Source: a candidate division Zixibacteria bacterium RBG_16_43_9 (GTDB taxonomy: Bacteria; Zixibacteria; MSB-5A5; RBG-16-43-9). Taken from it: DNA of 5,133 bases. Shown piece after piece: positions 1 through 5,133 of the stretch. Made by a program: the position numbers and the translations under genes. The stretch spans positions 7,660 through 12,792 of the forward strand of contig MEWM01000107.1 in NCBI GenBank assembly GCA_001775355.1, in the 5' to 3' direction. Below the pieces are notes generated by a model. That model did no database searches, had not been told where the DNA came from, and was given only the letters and a program-made list of their open reading frames with translations. Position 1 is the stretch's first letter. Each line of letters opens with the position of its first letter.

Positions 1-2
1 GC

Positions 3-563
3 CGCCATAAGACTTGGCAGGGAGGTTAAGCTGAAAAGAGCCTCTGAAAAGGGCAGGTTCTTTTCGATTACTTTCGCCGGCTTCTCTTCCCGAGGTGTGA
101 GCTCTTCCGGAGGCGTGAAAACCACTCCTCTTTTCTTTTCCTCTTTCAGACCTTTCTGAACTTCCTCCAGCAGGGTTTTGAGGATTGAATTCTTTTTGTC
201 GGTTGAAAGAAGTTTTTCAACTATATTTTTTGCCTCCTTGAATTCTCCTCTTTTAATCATTATCCGGGACAAAAGCTGCTCGGTTAAGCGAGTTCTTCCA
301 TCTAATTTTATAGCTAAAAGGAGCTCCTTCTCTGCCTCCGAATACATCTCCCGGTCAAAATTTATCTTAGCCATAATCTGATGTCCGGCCCCATAATCCG
401 GATGGTTTCTCAGCCCGTTACGGCAGACTTCAAACGCCTTATCCAGCTCCCCTTTTTTCCTGTAAGCCTCTGCCAGAGCTGCAAATATCTGAGAATCTGG
501 ATGCTCAGAAAGGATCTTATGGCACTTTTCAATCCTCTCCTCTAATTCCAACAAATCGACCAT
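3..563 (-). CDS. TPR (tetratricopeptide repeat) protein, N-terminal part; 3' end outside window
   Basis: The frame is open from the ATG at 563 to the window edge, giving 187 complete residues. After a short helix (1-22) there are about three TPR units: 24-57 (AALAEAYRKKGELDKAFEV core), 58-91 (IMAKINFDREMYSEAEKEL core) and 92-125 (LSRIMIKRGEFKEAKNIV core). They show the Gly/Tyr/Ala pattern of the family and Asp or Pro-Asp at the repeat ends. A helix (126-142) and a charged, Pro-rich linker (about 146-165, FTPPEELTPREEKP) follow, then the start of another region (NLPFSEALFSL) of unknown type. There is no signal peptide or membrane helix, so it is probably a cytoplasmic scaffold for protein binding; no partner can be named. 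An in-frame TAG five codons upstream fixes the ATG, and a weak AGAGAG lies about 8 nt before it. It may have its own promoter. TPR assignment is strong; function is unknown. Confidence 0.85.
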   Translation of the reverse strand, partial: MVDLLELEERIEKCHKILSEHPDSQIFAALAEAYRKKGELDKAFEVCRNGLRNHPDYGAGHQIMAKINFDREMYSEAEKELLLAIKLDGRTRLTEQLLSRIMIKRGEFKEAKNIVEKLLSTDKKNSILKTLLEEVQKGLKEEKKRGVVFTPPEELTPREEKPAKVIEKNLPFSEALFSLTSLPSLMA

Positions 564-661
564 AATCTTTTCTCTCTAAAAAAGATATACCATAGAAATT
601 ATCGACATAGCAAGGGAATAACTTAACTTTAAAGAATAGAGCCTTAAGAAGAATGCACTTT
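564..661 (-). other. Intergenic gap before the TPR gene
   Basis: This gap of about 98 nt is the only spacer longer than 15 nt in the window. It is AT-rich and has no GC-rich stem followed by a T-run, so I see no intrinsic terminator for the upstream genes. Short palindromes (CTTTAAAG, CTTAAG) are too small to matter. It contains a weak promoter candidate listed separately. Whether the TPR gene belongs to the same transcript is open. Confidence 0.6.
584..613 (-). promoter_or_regulatory. Weak sigma70-like promoter candidate for the TPR gene
   Basis: On the minus strand, TTGCTA (608-613, 4 of 6 to TTGACA) is followed after 18 nt by TATATC (584-589, 4 of 6 to TATAAT); the register GTATAT gives 17 nt. 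It lies about 20 nt upstream of the TPR start codon. Such matches occur by chance in AT-rich DNA, so this is a candidate only. Confidence 0.25.
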
Positions 662-1054
662 TCAACTGAGTTTTTTCTTTAAAAGAATTAATCCAAAAAC
701 CAGAAGAAAAAAACCCAGAAGTTGAAAAAGGAAAACAAAAGTGGGCAGACCGCTTACTGCTCCTAAACTCTGCAGAAACTCCAAGAAAACCGAAATAAGC
801 AAAATCGACAGAGCCAAACCTGAGAAAACCCAGACCGAAGAAAGCTCCCCTCCTTTAAGTAGTGAATGGATTTTGAGAGTAAAAAGGATGCCGCTGCCCA
901 GGATCAAGAGAATTATGAGGGTAAGCAAAGTCCCTAAAAAGGAAGCCTCGCTTGTAGCTTGCTCCTCAGCCAGGCAGATGCTCCAGGGTAAAAAAACCAG
1001 GAGCAAAATTAACCAAATGGACCGAAATTTCGATTTTAACCCAGACGACTTCAT
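662..1054 (-). CDS. Small three-helix membrane protein with N-terminal signal peptide, family unknown
   Basis: The predicted product has 130 residues and I do not recognise the family. The N-terminus is a typical Sec signal peptide: basic residues (Lys2, Lys7, Lys9, Arg11), a hydrophobic core (13-23) and a possible signal peptidase I site after Ala29 (Ile-Cys-Leu-Ala, then Glu-Glu). Cys27 is not in a proper lipobox, so a lipoprotein is unlikely. A short polar stretch (30-38) is followed by three hydrophobic helices at about 39-60, 74-97 and 103-125, and a basic end (KKKLS). A Leu-Lys-Gly-Gly motif (66-69) sits in the loop between the first two helices. If the signal is cleaved, the N-terminus would be outside and the Lys-rich tail inside, which agrees with the positive-inside rule. 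The gene starts 3 nt after the DUF4388 stop, in the same frame, and is probably co-translated with it. It may anchor or sense for the DUF4388 protein, but this is only context. The frame on the opposite strand is a shadow. Confidence 0.75.
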   Translation of the reverse strand: MKSSGLKSKFRSIWLILLLVFLPWSICLAEEQATSEASFLGTLLTLIILLILGSGILFTLKIHSLLKGGELSSVWVFSGLALSILLISVFLEFLQSLGAVSGLPTFVFLFQLLGFFLLVFGLILLKKKLS

Positions 1055-1057
1055 CCT

Positions 1058-2251
1058 CTAAACCGACTCCTCCCCTTTTAAAGCCAATTTAAGAGTTCTG
1101 AAAAGGTCATCTTCTAAACTGTATTTCTTTACCACTTCCCTTTCCTTCAGAAGAAAAGGAGCTGTGCTTTTCTTTATCTCAGTAGTGATCAGCCTGGTGA
1201 TATCCTCTCCCAGGTAGTTATGGGCCAAGGTCAGATATCCTGAAAGCAGGCCCTGCAGGCCCTGGGAAACCTGGTGTAATCTTACCTCTTCCGGGATATT
1301 GTTTAGTCGCATCGCAAAATCTTTGGACTGAAGCAAAGCTCCGTTTTTTATCAGGTGGTTTAGAACAGGAAAAGAGGCTTGCTTTTGAGTCAAAGCACGC
1401 TCCCATAATTTTAACTGAACTTTACCTAATTTCTTCAACAGGATTTTATCCACTACCGAAAAACTGGTGGAGAAAACCTGAGTTAGTATCTCTAACAGCG
1501 CTGATTCCTCTTTCCTCTTGTCTTTTCTGGTCTGCCTTTTTTCTCCCGGAGTCACCATCCCCTGATCTATAAGCTTGAGCAGTGCCCTGGAGGTTCTATA
1601 TTCACCCAGAGGGCTTTCTTCTAAGATATCTGGATAGGTTTTCTCTCCGTCAACCATAAGCAATACTTTGAACTCATCCAGACTCAGGCTGACCGAAGAG
1701 GAAGAACCAACCTTAGGATTCGGATTACCCTTAAGCACCATATCATCCTTCGGAAGGGTCTTCTGCATCTCTACCATTTCATCGATCTTTCTGGTCCCCT
1801 CCATAATGACATTGATGGTATTGAGATTGGTGGTAATCTGTCCTTCTGCTGGCTCTTTGTCGTCCTGAAAGATAAAATCCCCCTCCCTCCAGCTAAAAAG
1901 GTTGTAAACGATCTCCTCGATCTGCAATTTCAGACAGGCGACCAGTTCTTCTTTTTTCAAAAGCCCCATCTCCACCACTGTTGCTCCGATCATTTTACCG
2001 GTTGCCCGGTGCAGCTTTATCACCTGATCTAATTCAGCTTGTGAAAGTTTGCCCAGCCTTATAAGCAGGTTACCGATCAGCTCCTCTTCGGTGTTAGAGG
2101 AGGTGGCATAGACAATGTTTCCTTCCCGGAAGTAGATCTCTTTTCTCTGTGCCTGACGCATCAGGGTCAGCACCCCGGTTTTCTTGCTGGAGCTGATCAA
2201 CTGCAGCAAGTCCGGGAAGGAGAGGGTATTTAAATTGCCATTTAAACTCAT
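1058..2251 (-). CDS. DUF4388 (PATAN/PatA N-terminal-like) protein with winged-helix-like middle and helical C-terminus
   Basis: This is a cytoplasmic protein of 397 residues with no signal peptide or membrane helix. Residues 4-165 fit DUF4388, the domain first noted at the N-terminus of cyanobacterial PatA: GNLNTLSFPDLLQLI (5-19), KKTGVLTL (23-30), IYFREGNIVYA (39-49), NLFSWREGDFIF (117-128) and a NVIMEGTRKIDEM helix (147-159). A helical insert (about 54-115) resembles the N-terminal helical domain of type II secretion ATPases. After a Pro/Ser linker (176-188), residues 189-235 look like a small winged helix (LDEFKVLLMVDGEKTYPDIL, then RALLKLIDQGMV), common in DUF4388 proteins. Residues 250-395 are mostly helical and I do not recognise them. 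DUF4388 proteins are usually linked to two-component or gliding/pilus signalling, but their biochemical role is not settled. The ATG at 2251 is fixed by the conserved GNL at residue 5; only CCTGTAGTCTTTAGT precedes it, with no Shine-Dalgarno match, so coupling to comEC termination is likely. The gene lies 3 nt before the next gene. Confidence 0.85.
   Translation of the reverse strand: MSLNGNLNTLSFPDLLQLISSSKKTGVLTLMRQAQRKEIYFREGNIVYATSSNTEEELIGNLLIRLGKLSQAELDQVIKLHRATGKMIGATVVEMGLLKKEELVACLKLQIEEIVYNLFSWREGDFIFQDDKEPAEGQITTNLNTINVIMEGTRKIDEMVEMQKTLPKDDMVLKGNPNPKVGSSSSVSLSLDEFKVLLMVDGEKTYPDILEESPLGEYRTSRALLKLIDQGMVTPGEKRQTRKDKRKEESALLEILTQVFSTSFSVVDKILLKKLGKVQLKLWERALTQKQASFPVLNHLIKNGALLQSKDFAMRLNNIPEEVRLHQVSQGLQGLLSGYLTLAHNYLGEDITRLITTEIKKSTAPFLLKEREVVKKYSLEDDLFRTLKLALKGEESV
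1067..1075 (-). promoter_or_regulatory. Purine-rich Shine-Dalgarno-like site for the small membrane protein
   Basis: GGGGAGGAG on the minus strand lies inside the last codons of the DUF4388 gene (Gly-Glu-Glu-Ser) and ends 12 nt before the ATG at 1054, which is longer than the usual 5-9 nt. A second GAGG (1055-1058) touches the ATG and is too close to serve alone. A TAG two codons upstream in the same frame rules out an earlier start, so coupling to the preceding gene is the likely mechanism. Confidence 0.5.
1247..1264 (-). repeat. Perfect tandem 9-bp repeat coding Gln-Gly-Leu twice
   Basis: CAGGGCCTG occurs twice in direct succession on the coding strand, in frame, and gives QGLQGL at residues 330-335 of the DUF4388 protein. 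It is a local GC-rich spot in a helical part of the C-terminal domain. It looks like a small in-frame duplication without effect on the frame. Confidence 0.9.
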
Positions 2252-2266
2252 ACTAAAGACTACAGG

Positions 2267-4546
2267 TTATTTTTCTTTTTCCCAGACTGTGCTGATATCG
2301 AATTTTTTACTGTTAACCTTGATTATCACTGCTCCGCACCTGGATGTCTGGAAAACTTTATTCTCAAAACTCTGAGAAAAATTGAATTTATTATAGCCTG
2401 AAATTATTAATTCCCCTATCCCACTGTTCAGTGCTAAGTGCTCTATATTGCTTGTATTAGCTCCTTGAGGATTAAAACTCACCACATCCGGTTGAAGCTC
2501 AAAAACGGTGCTTTCAGGCAAAAACCGCTCACTCACCAGGAGCTTGAATTTTCCATAACTTACTATCAAAAGGGGACTTTCAACTTCAGTCCCCCCTTCA
2601 GAGTTTTTATCGGGATAAATCGAAAAAACCTTAACCTTTCCGAAGAGTTGATTGAGTTCTTGTAGATTCCGTATGCGGATTTCCGGGCCATCTAATTTAC
2701 GCGAGATTGGAACACTATCCATATCCATCCATACCTCTTTCACTTTAATCTCGCTCAAAAACTCAGATACCTTCTTCTCTTCCTCTTTTTTGTCGGTCAG
2801 GATAAGCCCATCCAGTCTGGTTATTCCCTTTTTGTAGAGAAAAGGAAGGATGATTTTTTCTACCTCAGAAGAATTATCCGACAGGTTTACCAAAATCTTT
2901 TCATCTTCCGGAGTCTCTATCAGTACTGCCTCACCTGAAGCAGAAAGGTAAGTGATTTTCAATTCAGATGACTTGAGGATTTGAAGGTTAAGAAATAGAG
3001 GCAGTCCTGTCAGGATTAAAACAGATACTAAGGAGGCAGCTGCGAACCGCTTTAAGTTTCTTTGAAAAATAATCCCTAAAAGAGAGAGATAAAAAACTAA
3101 AATGAATATATAGGAAGGGGAAGAGACCTTAAAAGCTGCAAATGGAAGGGAGGAAAAGAAAGACAAAATCTTTAGTATAAAGTCCAGCCCCAGCCAATTG
3201 AATGAAGTGAATAAAAGAGAAAGTTTAAGACTTAAAAGACTCAAGAGAGCAGAAATCACCCCTACCATAACTACCAGGCCGGTTAGCGGCACAATTAACA
3301 GGTTAGCCAAAAGAGAATAAGCAGAGATAAGGTTAAAATAATAGGCCGTAATAGGATAGGTGAATAACTGAGCTGACAGGGAAACGAAAAAAGGCAAGGC
3401 TACATAGGATTTTAAGAACCGATTCCGTAGCCTGGAAAGGAAAAGAGTCTCTAATTTAGGAACCCAGAGGATCAACCCCAGGGTAGCCATAAAAGATAGT
3501 TGAAACCCCACATCGAAAAGAGTTGAAGGATTAATAAAAAGTATCACCAGAGCAGCTAAAGCCCAGAGGTTGAGGATATCCCTTTCCCTCTCGATCAATA
3601 GCGAAAGAAGAAAAAGAGATGCCATTATAGAGGCTCTGACTACTGAGGGCTGATTACTGGTCACAAAGGAGAAAATCAGGATCAGGGGAAAAACCAGAAG
3701 CAAAGAGACTCGGTAAGGTATCCTTAAGAGTCGAAAAATCCCAAAGAAAAGCAAGATAACCAAAGCTACGTTTGAGCCGGAGATGGCTAAAAGATGTAAG
3801 GTGCCCGTATCAGTGAAAAGCTTGTAAATCTCCTTTGGGATCCCCCTTCTTTCACCCAGGACAAAGCCGGAAAGAATCGCCTGATGAGGGTCCATCAGGT
3901 TTCTTTTAAAGAAGCCGAGAATATAATGTTTTACCGGAAGAACTATTCCGGAGACAAAAAAATTCCCTCTTTCCTTTTCCAGAAGCGTAATTTCCGAGTC
4001 GTGCTCCAGGTTCATACAGGCGAAAATCTCTTTAGAGTTCAGATATTTCCTGTAGTCAAAAGCACTCGGATTTTTCGAGGGGTAAGGAGAATATAAGTAC
4101 CCGATGAAATGGATTAAATCTCCATAGTTGAAGCGGTTTGACGGATGTCTGATTCTCAGAAGTATCTTCCCGGTGGTCTTTATTTTCTTCTGATTTATCG
4201 ACAGTTCCCGGGTATCTATTTCAATAAAAGTCTTATCCTCCCTGATATCCGGATCGCTGGAGATGATGCCAGTCAACTCGACCTTTCCACTGAGATGGGT
4301 GAAACTGGAGATATGATTTATGGGCAGGTCTTTGGTCTTCAACTCGTATCTCCAGAATCCGGCTAAAGCCAGAAGAATCGTGATAAATATTACTCTTAGA
4401 CTTTGTTCCTTCCTGAAGGAGAACAGAAGAAAGAGAGTGATCAAGATTAGAAAAAGTAAGATCAGGGTGGATAAGTCGAAATAATTTCCTAAAAAAATTC
4501 CAGCCACGTAAGCCAGAAGGGCTAAAAGGGCAGGCCTGCGTTTCAA
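2267..4546 (-). CDS. comEC: ComEC/Rec2-family DNA uptake channel with degenerate C-terminal metallo-beta-lactamase-like domain
   Basis: ComEC forms the inner-membrane pore through which one DNA strand enters the cell during natural transformation. The protein has 759 residues, a normal full length. Domain order: two or three N-terminal membrane helices (about 6-22, 25-44, 52-65; DUF4131 region); a soluble OB-fold-like region (about 85-190); the multi-helix Competence domain (about 220-515), with signature GFVLGERRGIP (227-237) and HLLAISGSNVAL (251-262); then a soluble C-terminal domain (about 529-759). That last domain is placed as in ComEC proteins carrying a metallo-beta-lactamase fold, but its metal-binding motifs are missing: YLSASGEAV (533-541) replaces the usual DVGQGD strand, LTDKKEEEKK (583-592) replaces HxHxDH, and FNPQGANTS (691-699) replaces the HHGS region. 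The start is TTG: a good Shine-Dalgarno site lies 7 nt upstream, the N-terminal Lys-Arg-Arg plus helix is typical, and the next Met is residue 178. The gene lies 4 nt after murJ and 15 nt before the DUF4388 gene. Family is certain; activity in transformation is inferred. Confidence 0.95.
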   Translation of the reverse strand: MKRRPALLALLAYVAGIFLGNYFDLSTLILLFLILITLFLLFSFRKEQSLRVIFITILLALAGFWRYELKTKDLPINHISSFTHLSGKVELTGIISSDPDIREDKTFIEIDTRELSINQKKIKTTGKILLRIRHPSNRFNYGDLIHFIGYLYSPYPSKNPSAFDYRKYLNSKEIFACMNLEHDSEITLLEKERGNFFVSGIVLPVKHYILGFFKRNLMDPHQAILSGFVLGERRGIPKEIYKLFTDTGTLHLLAISGSNVALVILLFFGIFRLLRIPYRVSLLLVFPLILIFSFVTSNQPSVVRASIMASLFLLSLLIERERDILNLWALAALVILFINPSTLFDVGFQLSFMATLGLILWVPKLETLFLSRLRNRFLKSYVALPFFVSLSAQLFTYPITAYYFNLISAYSLLANLLIVPLTGLVVMVGVISALLSLLSLKLSLLFTSFNWLGLDFILKILSFFSSLPFAAFKVSSPSYIFILVFYLSLLGIIFQRNLKRFAAASLVSVLILTGLPLFLNLQILKSSELKITYLSASGEAVLIETPEDEKILVNLSDNSSEVEKIILPFLYKKGITRLDGLILTDKKEEEKKVSEFLSEIKVKEVWMDMDSVPISRKLDGPEIRIRNLQELNQLFGKVKVFSIYPDKNSEGGTEVESPLLIVSYGKFKLLVSERFLPESTVFELQPDVVSFNPQGANTSNIEHLALNSGIGELIISGYNKFNFSQSFENKVFQTSRCGAVIIKVNSKKFDISTVWEKEK
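2270..2962 (-). other. Degenerate metallo-beta-lactamase-like domain of ComEC (residues 529-759)
   Basis: This sub-region of comEC codes for the C-terminal soluble domain. The order of strands and loops still follows the family: LKITYL and VLIETPEDEKILVN match the first strands; LDGLILTD (578-585) matches the strand that normally leads into the His-rich motif; SPLLIVSYGKFKLLVS (657-672) matches the NSLVL-type strand pair; LQPDVVSFNPQGANTSN (684-700) matches the usual D-V-L-K-x-x-HHGS stretch; and VFQTSRCGAVIIKV (731-744) matches the final Thr-x-x-x-Gly-Ala strand. No His-x-His-x-Asp-His occurs anywhere, and the domain's one histidine (703) is not in a metal-site position. The alignment is from memory of the family, not computed. 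Confidence 0.72.
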
Positions 4547-4550
4547 ATTT

Positions 4551-5133
4551 CTACCTCTTGAATCCCAAGATCCCCAGTACTCTTTTTACTTCTTTTATCT
4601 TAAATAAACTCGCAAGGGATAAATAGCTGAGCAGGGAAATTACCAGCATCAGAACCACCAGGATGGCCTTCTGGATCAAGCTCCCCCTATCCAGGTCCAC
4701 CGGATAAAGAAAAAGAAAAAGCTGTAACAGGATCCCCATCAGTAAAGAAGTCAGCAGGATTTTTAAAAAAGCATTCCTTAAATCCTTTTTATCAAAAGGT
4801 CCAATTCTTTTGTCCAGTGTGAAAAAAAGAATAGCCATATTTAAAATTGCGGAAAAAGAGGTAGCAAAAGCTAAGCCCCGGAAGCTTAAGGGACGCATAA
4901 GGATCAAATTTAGACCGATGTTAAAAACGACCGTTACGGCAGTGCTTATCACTGGAACTCTGGCATCACCCAGTGCATAGAAGAGCGGGGCTAAAACCCG
5001 GACTGAAGCATAGGCAAAAAGACCGATGGAATAAAACAACAGTGCCTGAGAAGTAGCTTGTGTGTCCGCAAAAATAAATTTTCCATGCTGGTATAAAAGG
5101 GAGATTATCGGCTTTGCTCCTACCGCTAAAAAT
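4551..5133 (-). CDS. murJ: Lipid II flippase MurJ (MviN family), C-terminal part; 5' end outside window
   Basis: MurJ is the inner-membrane flippase (MOP superfamily) that moves lipid II across the cytoplasmic membrane for peptidoglycan synthesis. Only the last 193 residues are visible; the family is usually about 500-550 residues, so roughly the N-terminal two thirds lies beyond position 5133. The open frame runs to the window edge (first full codon at 5132). Family features, in local numbering: the KPIISLLYQHGKF stretch (7-19), the amphipathic Asp-Thr...Ala-Leu segment before a helix (23-31), YSIGLFAY (34-41) and LFYALGDARVPV (50-61). About five hydrophobic helices follow, near 28-46, 61-82, 88-110, 122-142 and 151-175, then a basic tail ending GFKR. 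A TTG at 5039 is internal, because MurJ-like sequence continues upstream of it. The last codons (AAG AGG TAG) also form the ribosome-binding site of comEC, which starts 4 nt later. Family assignment is from motif recognition; no frameshift is seen. Confidence 0.93.
   Translation of the reverse strand, partial: FLAVGAKPIISLLYQHGKFIFADTQATSQALLFYSIGLFAYASVRVLAPLFYALGDARVPVISTAVTVVFNIGLNLILMRPLSFRGLAFATSFSAILNMAILFFTLDKRIGPFDKKDLRNAFLKILLTSLLMGILLQLFLFLYPVDLDRGSLIQKAILVVLMLVISLLSYLSLASLFKIKEVKRVLGILGFKR
4553..4559 (-). promoter_or_regulatory. Shine-Dalgarno site of comEC inside the murJ stop region
   Basis: On the minus strand this reads AAGAGGT, and the AGAGG core lies 7 nt before the TTG at 4546. 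It overlaps the last two sense codons and the first base of the stop codon of murJ. The good match and ideal spacing decide for the TTG start of comEC, and the overlap suggests translational coupling to murJ. Confidence 0.7.

Noticed and set aside
178..381. 67-residue open frame on the plus strand opposite the TPR gene
   Set aside because: It lies wholly within the TPR coding region, shows no family features and has no ribosome-binding site worth noting; it is a shadow.
676..688. Inverted repeat TTCTTTTAAAGAA near the end of the small membrane protein gene, considered as a terminator
   Set aside because: It lies within the coding sequence, the stem is only A/T-rich with almost no loop, and no T-run follows on the transcribed side.
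741..1061. 106-residue open frame on the plus strand opposite the small membrane protein
   Set aside because: Its Lys/Arg/Pro-rich composition is what the reverse of a hydrophobic gene gives. The minus-strand frame has a signal peptide, membrane helices and an operon position.
1218..1406. 62-residue minus-strand frame inside the DUF4388 gene
   Set aside because: Overlaps a well-supported gene in another frame, and its Gly/Pro-rich end is low-complexity out-of-frame translation.
3090..3250. Long purine-rich runs on the plus strand, considered as a structural or regulatory tract
   Set aside because: They are the complement of Phe/Leu/Ser-rich membrane helices of ComEC and need no other explanation.
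2438..4366. Several short plus-strand frames opposite comEC
   Set aside because: All are antisense shadows of a clear ComEC reading frame.
4551..5039. A separate 162-residue gene starting at the TTG at 5039
   Set aside because: The same frame stays open to the window edge and the upstream residues (KPIISLLYQHGKF) are clearly MurJ, so this TTG is an internal Leu codon.

Overview
All five genes lie on the minus strand, so transcription runs from the high-coordinate end to the low-coordinate end. The order is murJ (3' part only), comEC, a DUF4388/PATAN-type regulatory protein, a small membrane protein with a signal peptide, and a TPR protein whose 3' end lies outside the window. The DNA is moderately AT-rich. 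It is clearly bacterial: a lipid II flippase, a ComEC channel, Shine-Dalgarno sites and tight gene packing. A DUF4388 protein next to a TPR protein is a combination often seen in Deltaproteobacteria and in uncultured candidate phyla (Zixibacteria-like, for example). Placement from this window alone is inference, and I do not assign a taxon.

Layout. 4551-5133 is the C-terminal ~193 residues of MurJ. 2267-4546 is a full-length ComEC/Rec2 with a TTG start, 4 nt after murJ. 1058-2251 is a 397-residue DUF4388 protein, 15 nt after comEC and in the same frame. 662-1054 is a 130-residue three-helix membrane protein, 3 nt after the DUF4388 gene. A gap of about 98 nt (564-661) holds only a weak promoter candidate. 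3-563 starts the TPR protein, of which 187 residues are visible. There is no gene-free stretch over 300 bases, and I saw no RNA gene, mobile element, CRISPR array or convincing terminator.

How the genes fit together. The first four genes have gaps of 3-15 nt and ribosome-binding sites inside the preceding gene, so they look like one translationally coupled operon. MurJ flips the cell-wall precursor lipid II. ComEC is the inner-membrane channel for DNA uptake. The next two genes have no assigned function, and their role in wall synthesis, DNA uptake or signalling is open. The most notable point is that ComEC keeps the scaffold of its C-terminal metallo-beta-lactamase-like domain but has lost every recognisable metal-binding motif.
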